The position numbers and the translations under genes were made by a program. Below are positions 43,684 through 51,917 of a stretch of DNA of 64,000 bases, in pieces. The stretch lies in NCBI RefSeq assembly GCF_009914765.1, contig NZ_WYDS01000018.1:1-64000 (forward strand), given 5' to 3'. The notes beneath the pieces were generated by a model that made no database searches, was not told the origin of the DNA, and was given only the letters and a program-made list of their open reading frames with translations. The stretch is from Halodesulfovibrio sp. MK-HDV (GTDB lineage: Bacteria > Desulfobacterota > Desulfovibrionia > Desulfovibrionales > Desulfovibrionaceae). Within the stretch, counting starts at the first letter, position 1; each line of letters opens with the position of its first letter.

Positions 43684-44154
43684 ATGATAACTCGACGTGT
43701 GTCGTGGATTATGGGGTTGTTTCTTTTTGCGACGGTGGCCTTTTCTCCAGCATTAAGTGCTGCCCGAACAATGCAAAATAAGCAAACATTGTATGTGCCG
43801 GCGTATTCCTACATTTATCATGGGAATAAAGAAGCAAAGATTAACCTTACGACTACGCTTAGTATTCGAAATACAAGCCGTGCAGAAGGTATCCGTATTC
43901 TCAGTGTAGAGTTTTATGACACAGCTGGAAAGTTGTTGCGTAGTTATCTGGACGAGCCTGTGCTTATGACGCCGCTTGAGTCTTTGCGTTATGTTGTAAA
44001 GCTTGATGACGACGAAGGTGGGTCCGGCGCTAACTTCATCGTAAAATGGGAAGCGGACAAAGCAGTTGATGTGCCGATTATCGAAAGCATTATGCTTGGT
44101 ACCGGTTCTTCATACGGCTTTGCATTTCTTACTCAGGGTGTTCCGATAGAATAG
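43684..44154 (+). CDS. DUF3124 exported protein
   Basis: A 156-aa protein with a signal peptide (about 1-27, ending LSAA) and a beta-rich domain: TLYVPAYSYIYHGNKEAKIN, TTLSIRNTS, ILSVEFYDTAGKLLRSYL and ANFIVKWEA. This is the DUF3124 family, of unknown function. ATG 43684 follows GGAGGAG. Its stop codon abuts the stop of the convergent DAC gene with no base between. Confidence 0.82.
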   Translation: MITRRVSWIMGLFLFATVAFSPALSAARTMQNKQTLYVPAYSYIYHGNKEAKINLTTTLSIRNTSRAEGIRILSVEFYDTAGKLLRSYLDEPVLMTPLESLRYVVKLDDDEGGSGANFIVKWEADKAVDVPIIESIMLGTGSSYGFAFLTQGVPIE

Positions 44155-45570
44155 TTATTCTTCGAGCCAGTCGGTAAGGCGTGGCGGTGTTGATATATAG
44201 CTTATCGGTTTCCATCGGCATTGGGCAGTCAGTTCAATGCCGTGCTGGATAACGGATACAGGTCTGTCAGATGACACAACAATAGTGATGATATTTTTGT
44301 GCATGGCAGTAAAACGAACTGCGGAGTTAAATCGTGCTCCACGCGCTCTGTTTTCTCCGGGAACTGTCCTTCCGTCCAGCAGGCATGCGAAGCCGAGAAG
44401 AGTAGACGATTTGCTGATGTGCAATGCGCCATCAACCTTTGCAAGGGAACATGCAATGTCGATGTTTTCCGGCATGCTCAAATCCAATGGAGTTTGGAGT
44501 GTCTGGCCTGCAATGTTTCGCGGAATTGTATTGAGGTCTAATACGAGAGTACAGCCGTGCTTACGTTCCCGTGCTTGTATAACAACGCGTGTAATATAAT
44601 GAAAAATATTATGCTGTTGCTTCGGTGTTAAGTTGGACTCAAGCAGCGCTTCTTCCAGCTGAACAAGGTTCGGCCTGCGGTTTGTTGCGAGAAAATTACC
44701 TGACGCAAAACTGCAAATGAGTTCATCATCAAGTTTGACCATCCCATGGTTACCTTCAAAGGTCGCAAGGATAGATCCGGGAGGAAGGTCACCGGATGCA
44801 ACCCCAGCAAGAGTACACCCATCTGAAATAAGAAACCGTTCTGTGTTTTCCACTGCTTGCAGAGTCTTTCTGCAATGGCGGAGATTTACGAGCAACGGTT
44901 GTTCCATGCGAGGAAATGATGCTTGGAAATGAACATGCTGCAAAAGGCGCGGTTCTACAAAAGCAATGTTACCTCGCGGCCATTCCCCTTCTTCCCGCGT
45001 ATTTGAAATACCCAAAATAGCATTAAGTGTAGGATAAATACGTAAATATGTATCCATTCCTAAAGCTTCGCTACGTTTGTCGATAATATAATCACGGATG
45101 GCGTGCTGGGCGTATCCTTGCAGTACATAGCTGGAAGTATCGTTGCGTAGCCCTGCGCCTTGACCAAAGTCCGCACATAATTGTGTTGCTGCATATTCCA
45201 GCCAGCGCAAGGTTGGGCCTTTGGAACAAATGTCAGGGTGTTCTTCTGTAAACCACATTTGGAAAGGAAGAGTGGTGCAGGAACCACCATAAGCGATTAG
45301 ACCGGAGAGCTGTGGATCGTCTGATGGATTGAATTCAGGCAAAAGGTTGCAAGAAGTCGTTTCCTGAAAAGTAGTATAAAGATCTTTAAGGCGTGGCTGG
45401 TGACCATCTAGCAAGTTCTGCGGATCAAGAATGTAAAAAGGCCCCTCAGCTTCAAGGCATATGAGCAATGCTACTCGGCTAGGACCGGCAAAGTGGGACA
45501 AGCCGTCGCTTAATCCATCAAGAATATTGTAAATACTCCTTCTCCAATAGGAAGTATCCATTGTAGCCAC
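44155..45570 (-). CDS. Protein with C-terminal diadenylate cyclase (DisA_N-like) domain, diverged motif
   Basis: A 471-aa soluble protein. The C-terminal part (about 370-448) matches the DAC/DisA_N fold: VDGALHISKS (DGA at 380-382, ATP-binding), GFACLLDGR, then GARFNSAVRF (411-420) where active enzymes have GTRHRAA, and ITIVVSSDRPVSVIQHG. The Arg of the RHR motif remains but His and second Arg are Phe and Asn. The N-terminal 280 residues look like a sensor module I cannot name. It could make c-di-AMP, sense it or be inactive. GTG start with GAGGAGG. Divergent from a FliM-FliG-like gene. Confidence 0.72.
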   Translation of the reverse strand: MATMDTSYWRRSIYNILDGLSDGLSHFAGPSRVALLICLEAEGPFYILDPQNLLDGHQPRLKDLYTTFQETTSCNLLPEFNPSDDPQLSGLIAYGGSCTTLPFQMWFTEEHPDICSKGPTLRWLEYAATQLCADFGQGAGLRNDTSSYVLQGYAQHAIRDYIIDKRSEALGMDTYLRIYPTLNAILGISNTREEGEWPRGNIAFVEPRLLQHVHFQASFPRMEQPLLVNLRHCRKTLQAVENTERFLISDGCTLAGVASGDLPPGSILATFEGNHGMVKLDDELICSFASGNFLATNRRPNLVQLEEALLESNLTPKQQHNIFHYITRVVIQARERKHGCTLVLDLNTIPRNIAGQTLQTPLDLSMPENIDIACSLAKVDGALHISKSSTLLGFACLLDGRTVPGENRARGARFNSAVRFTAMHKNIITIVVSSDRPVSVIQHGIELTAQCRWKPISYISTPPRLTDWLEE

Positions 45571-45591
45571 CGTATCCTCCTCGCAGCAGAG

Positions 45592-45615
45592 TATGACGTT
45601 AGTTTTAACGTCATA
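45592..45615. promoter_or_regulatory. Perfect inverted repeat upstream of the DAC gene
   Basis: TATGACGTTA - GTTT - TAACGTCATA, 10-bp arms, 21 bp upstream of the GTG start. A likely operator, or a hairpin in the mRNA leader. Confidence 0.55.
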
Positions 45616-45831
45616 ACAGGAAATGAAACATCATGAATTGTGCCTTGGTCAGTGTATAACTGCATAGTGCTATTGGAATCGCTTTTATAAATTGATGCGC
45701 ACGCAACTATTTATGATAAATGAAAATTAACGTCCCACTCTATGCTAAATATAACACTTGGTAGGGTATCTGCATGTTCGAAAAGGGGCAAGGGGTACAG
45801 TGCTTTTTTTGTAGTGAATGCTCCGATTACG

Positions 45832-45918
45832 TCAGTATATATAATCGGAAGGGTAGTGCAAATTTTTCTAACTGTAGTATAGATATACTTGGGCGTAGCG
45901 ATAGTATCAGTATATATA
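45832..45918. repeat. Duplicated TCAGTATATATA motif
   Basis: TCAGTATATATA occurs at 45832-45843 and again at 45907-45918, 75 bp apart, ahead of the FliM-FliG-like gene. It may be a pair of regulator sites or -10-type promoter elements. Confidence 0.4.
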
Positions 45919-45963
45919 GATAGCTGTTAGGCTGACAGAGAACAGTATACTCAGGAAATGCGT

Positions 45964-47994
45964 ATGACTAAAAAACGGGTAAGAGGAAAAGTCCTCCCTT
46001 TTCATTCGAAGAAAAATGACGCTAACTCCGTAAAGGGTTCAGTTGGTGCTAAGCTGGGCGAGTCATCTGCCGATGTCTCTGCTGATGTGCCAACAGATGC
46101 GCCTGAAGTACTCGCTGATACGTTGGTTAAAGCGTCAGGTTCTTCTGTGAAACGAAAACAGAAGACAAATAGCGAGACAGATAAGGTTGAAATTGAGGTT
46201 ACGATAGATCTTGATCCGTGGTCTGATGAGGCATGGCAAGCATCACTGACCGGTGTCGAAAATGATCCAGTGACCGAGCTGTTCGGATCAGACAAGTCGG
46301 CGTCACCCAATAATGAAGTGACTATCGAAGAGATGCAGTGGCTTTTGAAAAGTCCTTCGGATGACGCTGAAAATGACAGTTCGTCAGGCAGTGTTTCCGG
46401 TTCAAATTTTGTTCTGGGATTGCCGCCCAAACAACTTTCGGATGCTCAAAAGCATGGCACGTTGACTCATTTACTTGAGTATCGATACCAAAAATCAATG
46501 CAGTTCCCCGTGCTCGACAAAGTACTAAATAAGTTTGCAGCCGTGGCATCAAAGCGGTTGTGTAAAATGACAAATCAGTCCTGTCATGTAAAAGCTGTTC
46601 GTTCCGCACGTGCCCCGTTTGATGTATGGCTGCGGATGGATCATCCTGTAGCAACAACTTTTTCTATGTTTCCTCTGGATGGTGTGAGTGTTTTCGGAAT
46701 GGAGCGTGAAGTTGCGGTCGGGCTTGCTAACGCTATTTTTTCCGCAGGGGAACAGGAACCGGTTCCTCAGTTACTTCGCAGGTTGGCAGAGCTGAAGAAG
46801 AGCAAAAAAAATATTCCTGTTTTTCCCATCGCAAGCAATGTGGTTCGCCACGTGCTTCATTTGCTATTGCTTGATTTGGAATGGGCTTTGGCTCCATTTT
46901 ATGAAGTTGAATCCAAGCACAGCAAAGCTGATGAACCAGCTCTCTACAGTAAACATTTTTGGCTGGACGAACCTTGCATCGTTTGTGAGCTTTCTGTCAG
47001 CATAGATATGAACACCGCTGAAGGGCGTGATCCCGCAAGCAACAGCGGTGCGATGATGATTGTGTTCCCTGAAAAGATGCTTGAGGAGATTCTCCCGATT
47101 CTTACAGGGGAACAGTCTATTCTTGTTCCAGAATTTACAGAGATTGATACTTCAGCAGTAGAGCGGCTTTTACGGTTGGATAATGAAGCCCTACGGGCTG
47201 AATTAGTAAGTCAGCATCCATTGTCCGCAGCCGTTATACTTTCGCAGTTGTCCGAAGATAGAAGACTGACGCTTGTTGAAAAGATGAGCAAAGATAAACA
47301 GGAAGCCATAGATCGAAGGGTCGGTCATAGAGCAGGGATTGAAACGGTTCTGTCTGAATCGCAGCAATTTGTTGCTTCAGTACTTGCGCTTGGCGAAAGC
47401 CATGCCGCGCAGGTGCTCAGCAGTTTTTCTCCGGAAGCAGCTGCGGGTTTCTTACGTGAGGCTGGAAAATTGCCGTCGTTGTATCCTGAGCAGGTAAATG
47501 CATTATTGAAAAGCCGGAATAGTTCGATTGTCAGCGTCGGAGCCTTAGTCGTGGACAGTGCACTTGTTCGGCGCCTTATGATTCGATCAATTGCTGCGAA
47601 AGATATGGCGCAGGTTGTCGCGTTATGCCGGAACAGCAGAGTGCATATGCCGTTTGCATTGATTCTGTCTGTCCCCGTAGAAGACGTAGCATTGATACTC
47701 CGAAGTGAACCTGTTTCAATTCAAGGTGCAGTCATTTTACTGCTTTTGGAAACAGACAGGGATTACGCGGCAAGGCTTTTTTCTGTATTCTCTCAGGATG
47801 AGCAGCAACAAATTGTTCAACAACTGTTGCATGGTAAGCGCATCGAATCAGAAATTGTAACGCTTTTGGAAAACTATCTTATTGCACAGCTTTCAAATCG
47901 CACTGAAAAAGAAGCATTAAGCATGCCCGATCAAGAACGGTGGGCAGTTTCTGGCACTGTTGAGTGGTTGTTAAGTAATTTTTCATCTGAATAG
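45964..47994 (+). CDS. FliM-like/FliG-like chimeric protein
   Basis: A 676-aa protein (numbering here counts two extra residues from the ATG at 45958). Residues 1-160 are acidic and low-complexity, with VTIEEMQWLLKS (121-132) recalling the FliM CheY-binding LSxxEIDALL. Residues 170-385 resemble FliM: DHPVATTFSMFPLDGVSVFG, LLLLDLEWALAPFYEVE and GAMMIVFPEKMLEEILPIL. Residues 400-630 resemble FliG: LVSQHPLSAAVILSQLS (EHPQ-like), then further armadillo-like helices. No EHPQR charges or flagellar genes nearby. I chose ATG 45964 because AGGA is 7 bp upstream. Function unknown; a switch-like scaffold is inferred. Confidence 0.68.
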   Translation: MTKKRVRGKVLPFHSKKNDANSVKGSVGAKLGESSADVSADVPTDAPEVLADTLVKASGSSVKRKQKTNSETDKVEIEVTIDLDPWSDEAWQASLTGVENDPVTELFGSDKSASPNNEVTIEEMQWLLKSPSDDAENDSSSGSVSGSNFVLGLPPKQLSDAQKHGTLTHLLEYRYQKSMQFPVLDKVLNKFAAVASKRLCKMTNQSCHVKAVRSARAPFDVWLRMDHPVATTFSMFPLDGVSVFGMEREVAVGLANAIFSAGEQEPVPQLLRRLAELKKSKKNIPVFPIASNVVRHVLHLLLLDLEWALAPFYEVESKHSKADEPALYSKHFWLDEPCIVCELSVSIDMNTAEGRDPASNSGAMMIVFPEKMLEEILPILTGEQSILVPEFTEIDTSAVERLLRLDNEALRAELVSQHPLSAAVILSQLSEDRRLTLVEKMSKDKQEAIDRRVGHRAGIETVLSESQQFVASVLALGESHAAQVLSSFSPEAAAGFLREAGKLPSLYPEQVNALLKSRNSSIVSVGALVVDSALVRRLMIRSIAAKDMAQVVALCRNSRVHMPFALILSVPVEDVALILRSEPVSIQGAVILLLLETDRDYAARLFSVFSQDEQQQIVQQLLHGKRIESEIVTLLENYLIAQLSNRTEKEALSMPDQERWAVSGTVEWLLSNFSSE

Positions 47995-48050
47995 GACGAA
48001 AGTACGCGCGTATGCATTGAAAAAAGTATGTCGCGTTTATATGTATAAAA

Positions 48051-48100
48051 AAAGCTCAGGTCGGCTTGCAGAATTTCTGCTTGTCGACCTGAGCTTTTAT
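48051..48100. terminator. Bidirectional terminator
   Basis: AAAGCTCAGGTCG / CGACCTGAGCTTT outer stem with an inner GCAGA/TCTGC hairpin; A-run on the left, T-rich right side. Between convergent genes. Confidence 0.85.
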
Positions 48101-48157
48101 CTTTTTATGAGGGGTGATTTTACACCCTTGCACATCGCTGGAAACGTATCTTCGTAA

Positions 48158-50191
48158 CTAGCGGTTGTTCACAGAGAATGGAGATGCTTTTTTCGGACCA
48201 GATTTGCCGGTCGGAACTGGTTGCTGCTCACGTTTAGGCTGGCTTTTGCGTTCGGAACGTTTGTCGGAGGCATGGTTACTGGAACCACGTTTCGAGTCTG
48301 GCTTACCATTTGGCTTACCATTTGACTTGCCAGCGTATGCTCCGCGTTTTCCCTGTGGTGCCTTGCTCTCTTTACGCCCGACACTTGGAATCAAAATATG
48401 GTGCTGACGAAGACGTTCAGCATCGGTGTACGCGACAAAAATATCTTCACCGTTTTCATCAATGCGAGCAAAATAAGATGCTGTTGCTACAGTACCCGGT
48501 GTAGGGATGAAACACTGCACTTGCTGTGGCTGCCAGCCTCTGGAGCGAAGCCAGTTGCCAAGTTCGCGCATGTGGTTGTCTGTACAGCCCGGGAATGCAC
48601 TCATCAGGTACGGAACAACGTATTGCTCTTTTCCTGCCTGTTCAGAATATTTCTTGAATGCGCCGAGGAAATGTTCAAAGGAAGCAACACCCGGTTTTCG
48701 CATACGATTCAGCACAGCATCACAAATATGTTCCGGAGCAACTTTAAGCTGACCGCCGGTGAATTCCATGGTGTATGCACGAAGGGCTGTTTCATCCTTT
48801 TGTGCGAGATCGAAGCGAACGCCACTGGCAACGCGTACATTTTTGATTCCGGGAACCTTTTGAATGTCACGCAGCAGTGTAATGCCTTTTGTCTGATTCA
48901 CAGCAAACTGCGGGCACACTTTCGGGTGCATACAGCTTTTACGCTTACATTTTTCAGGGTCAGCCTTACAGCTTGCCTGCCACATGTTGGCAGAAGGGCC
49001 GCCTACATCGCTGATAGAGCCATTGAAACGCTTGTTGCGAGTGAGGTTTTCCACTTCCTGAATGATGGATTCTTTACTGCGTGATGTGATTCTTCTGCCC
49101 TGATGCAATGCCAGAGAACAGAATGAGCAGCCGCCACCACAGCCTCGGTGAGTTGTGATGCTCGTTGTCATCATGTCAACGCACGGAATTTTTTCAGTGT
49201 AGGATGGATGCTGTGCTTTTGCGTACGGCAGACCGTAAAGTTCGTCCATTTCATCTTCAGACAACGGCAGAGCTGGCGGAGCAAGAAGAACTGCGCGCTT
49301 GCCGACTGGCTGAATAGCCCAGCCGTCAGCTTCCTGAACATGACGTTCAAGGCTAAGCGTTGCAGTCATAAGTTTTTTGTTGTCCGCATCAATTTCTTCA
49401 TGGGATGGAAGCTCTACGATGTTAGCCTGTGACGGAATTTCGTCATGGGTTCCCATGTAGGCAATGCCACGTACATCTTGAGCAATGTATGAAAATGGTG
49501 TGCCGGATGTTTCGCCGTACTGGTCGAGAACATGAGCTATGTGGAGCATGGCGTATTCGCCCATGCCATAGACAACACAGTCCGCTTTACTGTCGAGCAG
49601 GATGGAGCGGCGAAGTTTGTCTGTCCAGAAATCATAGTGAGTGATGCGTCGTAATGATGCTTCAATACCACCTATGACAACCGGAATGTTAGGAAACGCA
49701 CTACGAACGAGGTTTGAGTACACAATGGTGGCACGGTTCGGACGAGATCCTGCTTTGCCTCCAGGGGTGTACGCATCATCGTGACGTTTTTTTCTAAACG
49801 CCGTGTAGTGCGCCAGCATGGAATCAATGGCACCTGCGCTTACAGAAGCGAAGAGACGCGGACGACCCATTACAAGCATGTCGTCCGGTTTATCCCAGCG
49901 GGGCTGAGCAATAATGCCTACGCGATATCCATGTGCTACAAGCCAGCGTCCCAAAAGAGAGGCGGCAAAGCTTGGATGATCGACGTAAGAGTCGCCAGTA
50001 ACGAAGAGTATATCGAGCTCATCCCAGCCGAGTTCATCCATTTCCTTTTTGGACATAGGAAGAAATGCAGGCTGTGTGAGTGGTGCACGCCCGAGTACTG
50101 GACGCTCTGATTTTTGATTCCATGTTTTTGTCATGGGCGGAATATAAGGATTGCGTAGTGGTCTGGCAATAGACAATGCCTTTGCAGGCAA
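48158..50191 (-). CDS. YgiQ-family radical SAM protein
   Basis: A 677-aa protein of the YgiQ family (UPF0313). The N-terminal cobalamin-binding-like domain has DILFVTGDSYVDHPSFAASL and VVIGGIEASLRRITHYDFW. The radical-SAM motif is HRGCGGGCSFCSLALHQGR. Further parts include ISDVGGPSANMW, CKRKSCMHPKVCP (extra Cys cluster) and a Lys/Gly-rich C-terminal tail. The reaction is unknown. TTG 50191 has GAGGA at good spacing; ATG 50134 is an alternative without a clear site. Confidence 0.88.
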   Translation of the reverse strand: MPAKALSIARPLRNPYIPPMTKTWNQKSERPVLGRAPLTQPAFLPMSKKEMDELGWDELDILFVTGDSYVDHPSFAASLLGRWLVAHGYRVGIIAQPRWDKPDDMLVMGRPRLFASVSAGAIDSMLAHYTAFRKKRHDDAYTPGGKAGSRPNRATIVYSNLVRSAFPNIPVVIGGIEASLRRITHYDFWTDKLRRSILLDSKADCVVYGMGEYAMLHIAHVLDQYGETSGTPFSYIAQDVRGIAYMGTHDEIPSQANIVELPSHEEIDADNKKLMTATLSLERHVQEADGWAIQPVGKRAVLLAPPALPLSEDEMDELYGLPYAKAQHPSYTEKIPCVDMMTTSITTHRGCGGGCSFCSLALHQGRRITSRSKESIIQEVENLTRNKRFNGSISDVGGPSANMWQASCKADPEKCKRKSCMHPKVCPQFAVNQTKGITLLRDIQKVPGIKNVRVASGVRFDLAQKDETALRAYTMEFTGGQLKVAPEHICDAVLNRMRKPGVASFEHFLGAFKKYSEQAGKEQYVVPYLMSAFPGCTDNHMRELGNWLRSRGWQPQQVQCFIPTPGTVATASYFARIDENGEDIFVAYTDAERLRQHHILIPSVGRKESKAPQGKRGAYAGKSNGKPNGKPDSKRGSSNHASDKRSERKSQPKREQQPVPTGKSGPKKASPFSVNNR

Positions 50192-50228
50192 ATTAATCCT
50201 CAGGGTGCTAATCCCAAGGATTTATCCA

Positions 50229-50873
50229 TTACATGTCTAAGAGTAGGCTGGCTAATGAAGCGGTACCGAAAACGATGATAATCGTACCTGAGACTTTGTT
50301 AATGAGTCTGCTGTGCTGCTTTACGTATGTGCGCATAGCGCTTGCAAAGAAGGAGAGACCACACCACCAGATAGCAGAGCCGAGGAATACACCGAGAACC
50401 AGTGAAGCAGCGCCGGGGGCACCTGCATCACTATCAATGCCGAAGGTGGCAAAGATAACTGTAAACGCAATGATCGTACCGGGGTTCATAGCTGTAAGAA
50501 CAAAAGTGCTGAGCCAAGCAGTAAGAAGGCTTGGCTTGTTTTTTTCTTCTTTTACATCACTTGCTTCAGAAACAAAGGCTGGACGTTGGCGTAGCATGTG
50601 GATGCCGATAGCGAGAAAGAGAAGTCCACCAACAAACCTGATGACTGTGCTGGACTCAGTAATCATATTTGTAATGGCAACAAGGCCGAATGCAGCAACA
50701 GCTCCGTAAAAAAGGTCTGCGGAAGCAGCGCCGAGTCCGGAGATTACGCCCACAAGTTTGCCGTATTTAAGTGTTCTGTGAATACATAGAACTCCGACAG
50801 GTCCGACAGGGGCAGCGATAGTTAGTCCGATTAAAAGACCTTTGAGGAAAAAGTAGAAAAGGGCAAGGCTCAT
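50229..50873 (-). CDS. LysE/RhtB-family amino acid exporter
   Basis: A 214-aa membrane protein with about six TM segments. It starts MSLALFYFFLKGLLIGLTIAAP with the family motif PVGPVGVLCIHRTLKYG, and also has TAMNPGTIIAFTVIFA and GSAIWWCGLSFFAS. LysE-type exporters remove amino acids or related metabolites; the substrate is unknown. It lies 38 bp upstream of the YgiQ gene on the same strand. Confidence 0.88.
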   Translation of the reverse strand: MSLALFYFFLKGLLIGLTIAAPVGPVGVLCIHRTLKYGKLVGVISGLGAASADLFYGAVAAFGLVAITNMITESSTVIRFVGGLLFLAIGIHMLRQRPAFVSEASDVKEEKNKPSLLTAWLSTFVLTAMNPGTIIAFTVIFATFGIDSDAGAPGAASLVLGVFLGSAIWWCGLSFFASAMRTYVKQHSRLINKVSGTIIIVFGTASLASLLLDM

Positions 50874-50993
50874 TGTAGGTGATAATCCTGTGAAGTTATG
50901 ATTATTGAGAAAAGAACAATGCTCACACAATGATCATATCGTAAAAGAGGTTTAATGGAAGCTACATATTTGTTTATAGCGAACGGAAGACAT

Positions 50994-51030
50994 AAAAAAA
51001 GTCGACCCAAAGGTCGACTTTTTTTTTTGC
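50994..51030 (-). terminator. Intrinsic terminator after the EF-hand gene
   Basis: AAGTCGACC / GGTCGACTT stem with a CAAA loop and T-run on both strands. Confidence 0.88.
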
Positions 51031-51049
51031 TGTAATGCTCTAAGACTGA

Positions 51050-51382
51050 TTATTTAGTAGGAGGAGCAATGAGTTCAGGAGCGCCGGAGCCCATTTTTTC
51101 TTTTCCGCCCATCATGCCGCCACCCATCATACCGCCGCCTTTTTTCTCGCCGGTGTTATGGCCTGCCATAAAGCCGTGCCATTCATCATGAGAGATTCCG
51201 CCGGATTTATCTTTATCGATAGTCTGGAACGCGAGTTCTTTCATGGAAGGGTAGGTTGCTGAAAATTCTTCCCAGCTAACACTTTCGTCACTGTTTGTGT
51301 CCATTTTGCCAAACTTGGCGTCAGCAGACACAGCGGTTGCAAAAATGCAGATGAAAGCAAGGGCAAATAGAATTTTTTTCAT
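51050..51382 (-). CDS. Exported EF-hand protein
   Basis: A 110-aa protein with a signal peptide (about 1-20, ending VSA) and two EF-hand loops, DTNSDESVSWEEF and DKDKSGGISHDEW. A Gly/Met-rich tail (GGGMMGGGMMGGKEKMG) follows. It probably binds calcium in the periplasm; the Met-rich tail could bind copper or another soft metal. ATG 51382 with AAGGAG; the in-frame extension upstream lacks a site. Confidence 0.85.
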   Translation of the reverse strand: MKKILFALAFICIFATAVSADAKFGKMDTNSDESVSWEEFSATYPSMKELAFQTIDKDKSGGISHDEWHGFMAGHNTGEKKGGGMMGGGMMGGKEKMGSGAPELIAPPTK

Positions 51383-51707
51383 AATATCTCCTTGTGCAGC
51401 AGGCTGCGTGTCGCAACACTGTGCAAGTTTATGCACGGGCACAGAATATAGTACGGAAATGTGAGTACTATCTCTGCGTTATGTTTACTATAGTAAGCAG
51501 GAGTATTGGAAATTCGTCATCCTGCAAATTAAACTTGGGTAGAATACGCAGTAATGAGAACTGCGTCTACCGTGTATAAAAACTATACACCAAAAGTTAT
51601 AATCTGTTTTTATTTATAAATACAGTGAGTTGTGTCAGGTGGGATACGTTGGAGATATGTATGAGAAATAAAAAAAGCCTCTTTCTTGCGAAAGAGGCTA
51701 TAAATTC
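51383..51707. other. Intergenic region EF-hand gene / tRNA-Asn
   Basis: About 325 bp holding the EF-hand promoter region and, at its right end, the tRNA terminator (51670-51698). Nothing else seen. Confidence 0.4.
51670..51698 (-). terminator. Terminator of tRNA-Asn copy 1
   Basis: GCCTCTTT / AAAGAGGC stem with a 6-nt loop and T-run on the minus strand, 10 bp past the tRNA CCA end. Confidence 0.9.
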
Positions 51708-51783
51708 TGGCTCCTCGAGTAGGACTTGAACCTACAACCTAGTGATTAACAGTCACCCGCTCTGCCAATTGAGCCATCGAGGA
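51708..51783 (-). tRNA. tRNA-Asn(GTT), copy 1
   Basis: A 76-nt cloverleaf with encoded CCA. Acceptor arms TCCTCGA / TCGAGGA, D-loop GGCTCAATTGGCAGAGC, anticodon loop CTGTTAA (anticodon GTT), and T-arm GTAGGTTCAAGTCCTAC. Identical to copy 2 at 52949-53024. Confidence 0.97.
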
Positions 51784-51917
51784 ATATGTGTGCTTCGGTT
51801 TCCCTTAGCGCGAAAATGTGTCTACGGATTTGCTACGCACTCGTCAACCAAAAAATACAATAAAAAAGAAAAAAAAAGAAAATATACCTGATCTCATCGG
51901 GGCTTCTTGTTGAAGTA

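Larger units (their letters stand above)
45571..45963. other. Shared regulatory region of DAC gene and FliM-FliG-like gene
   Basis: About 390 bp. It contains a perfect 10-bp inverted repeat (45592-45615), a CCGATTA/TAATCGG pair (45823-45848) and two copies of TCAGTATATATA (45832 and 45907). No gene seen. Confidence 0.5.

Noticed and set aside
48398-49084. A 228-codon plus-strand frame
   Set aside because: Antisense shadow of the YgiQ radical-SAM gene, whose motifs are intact.
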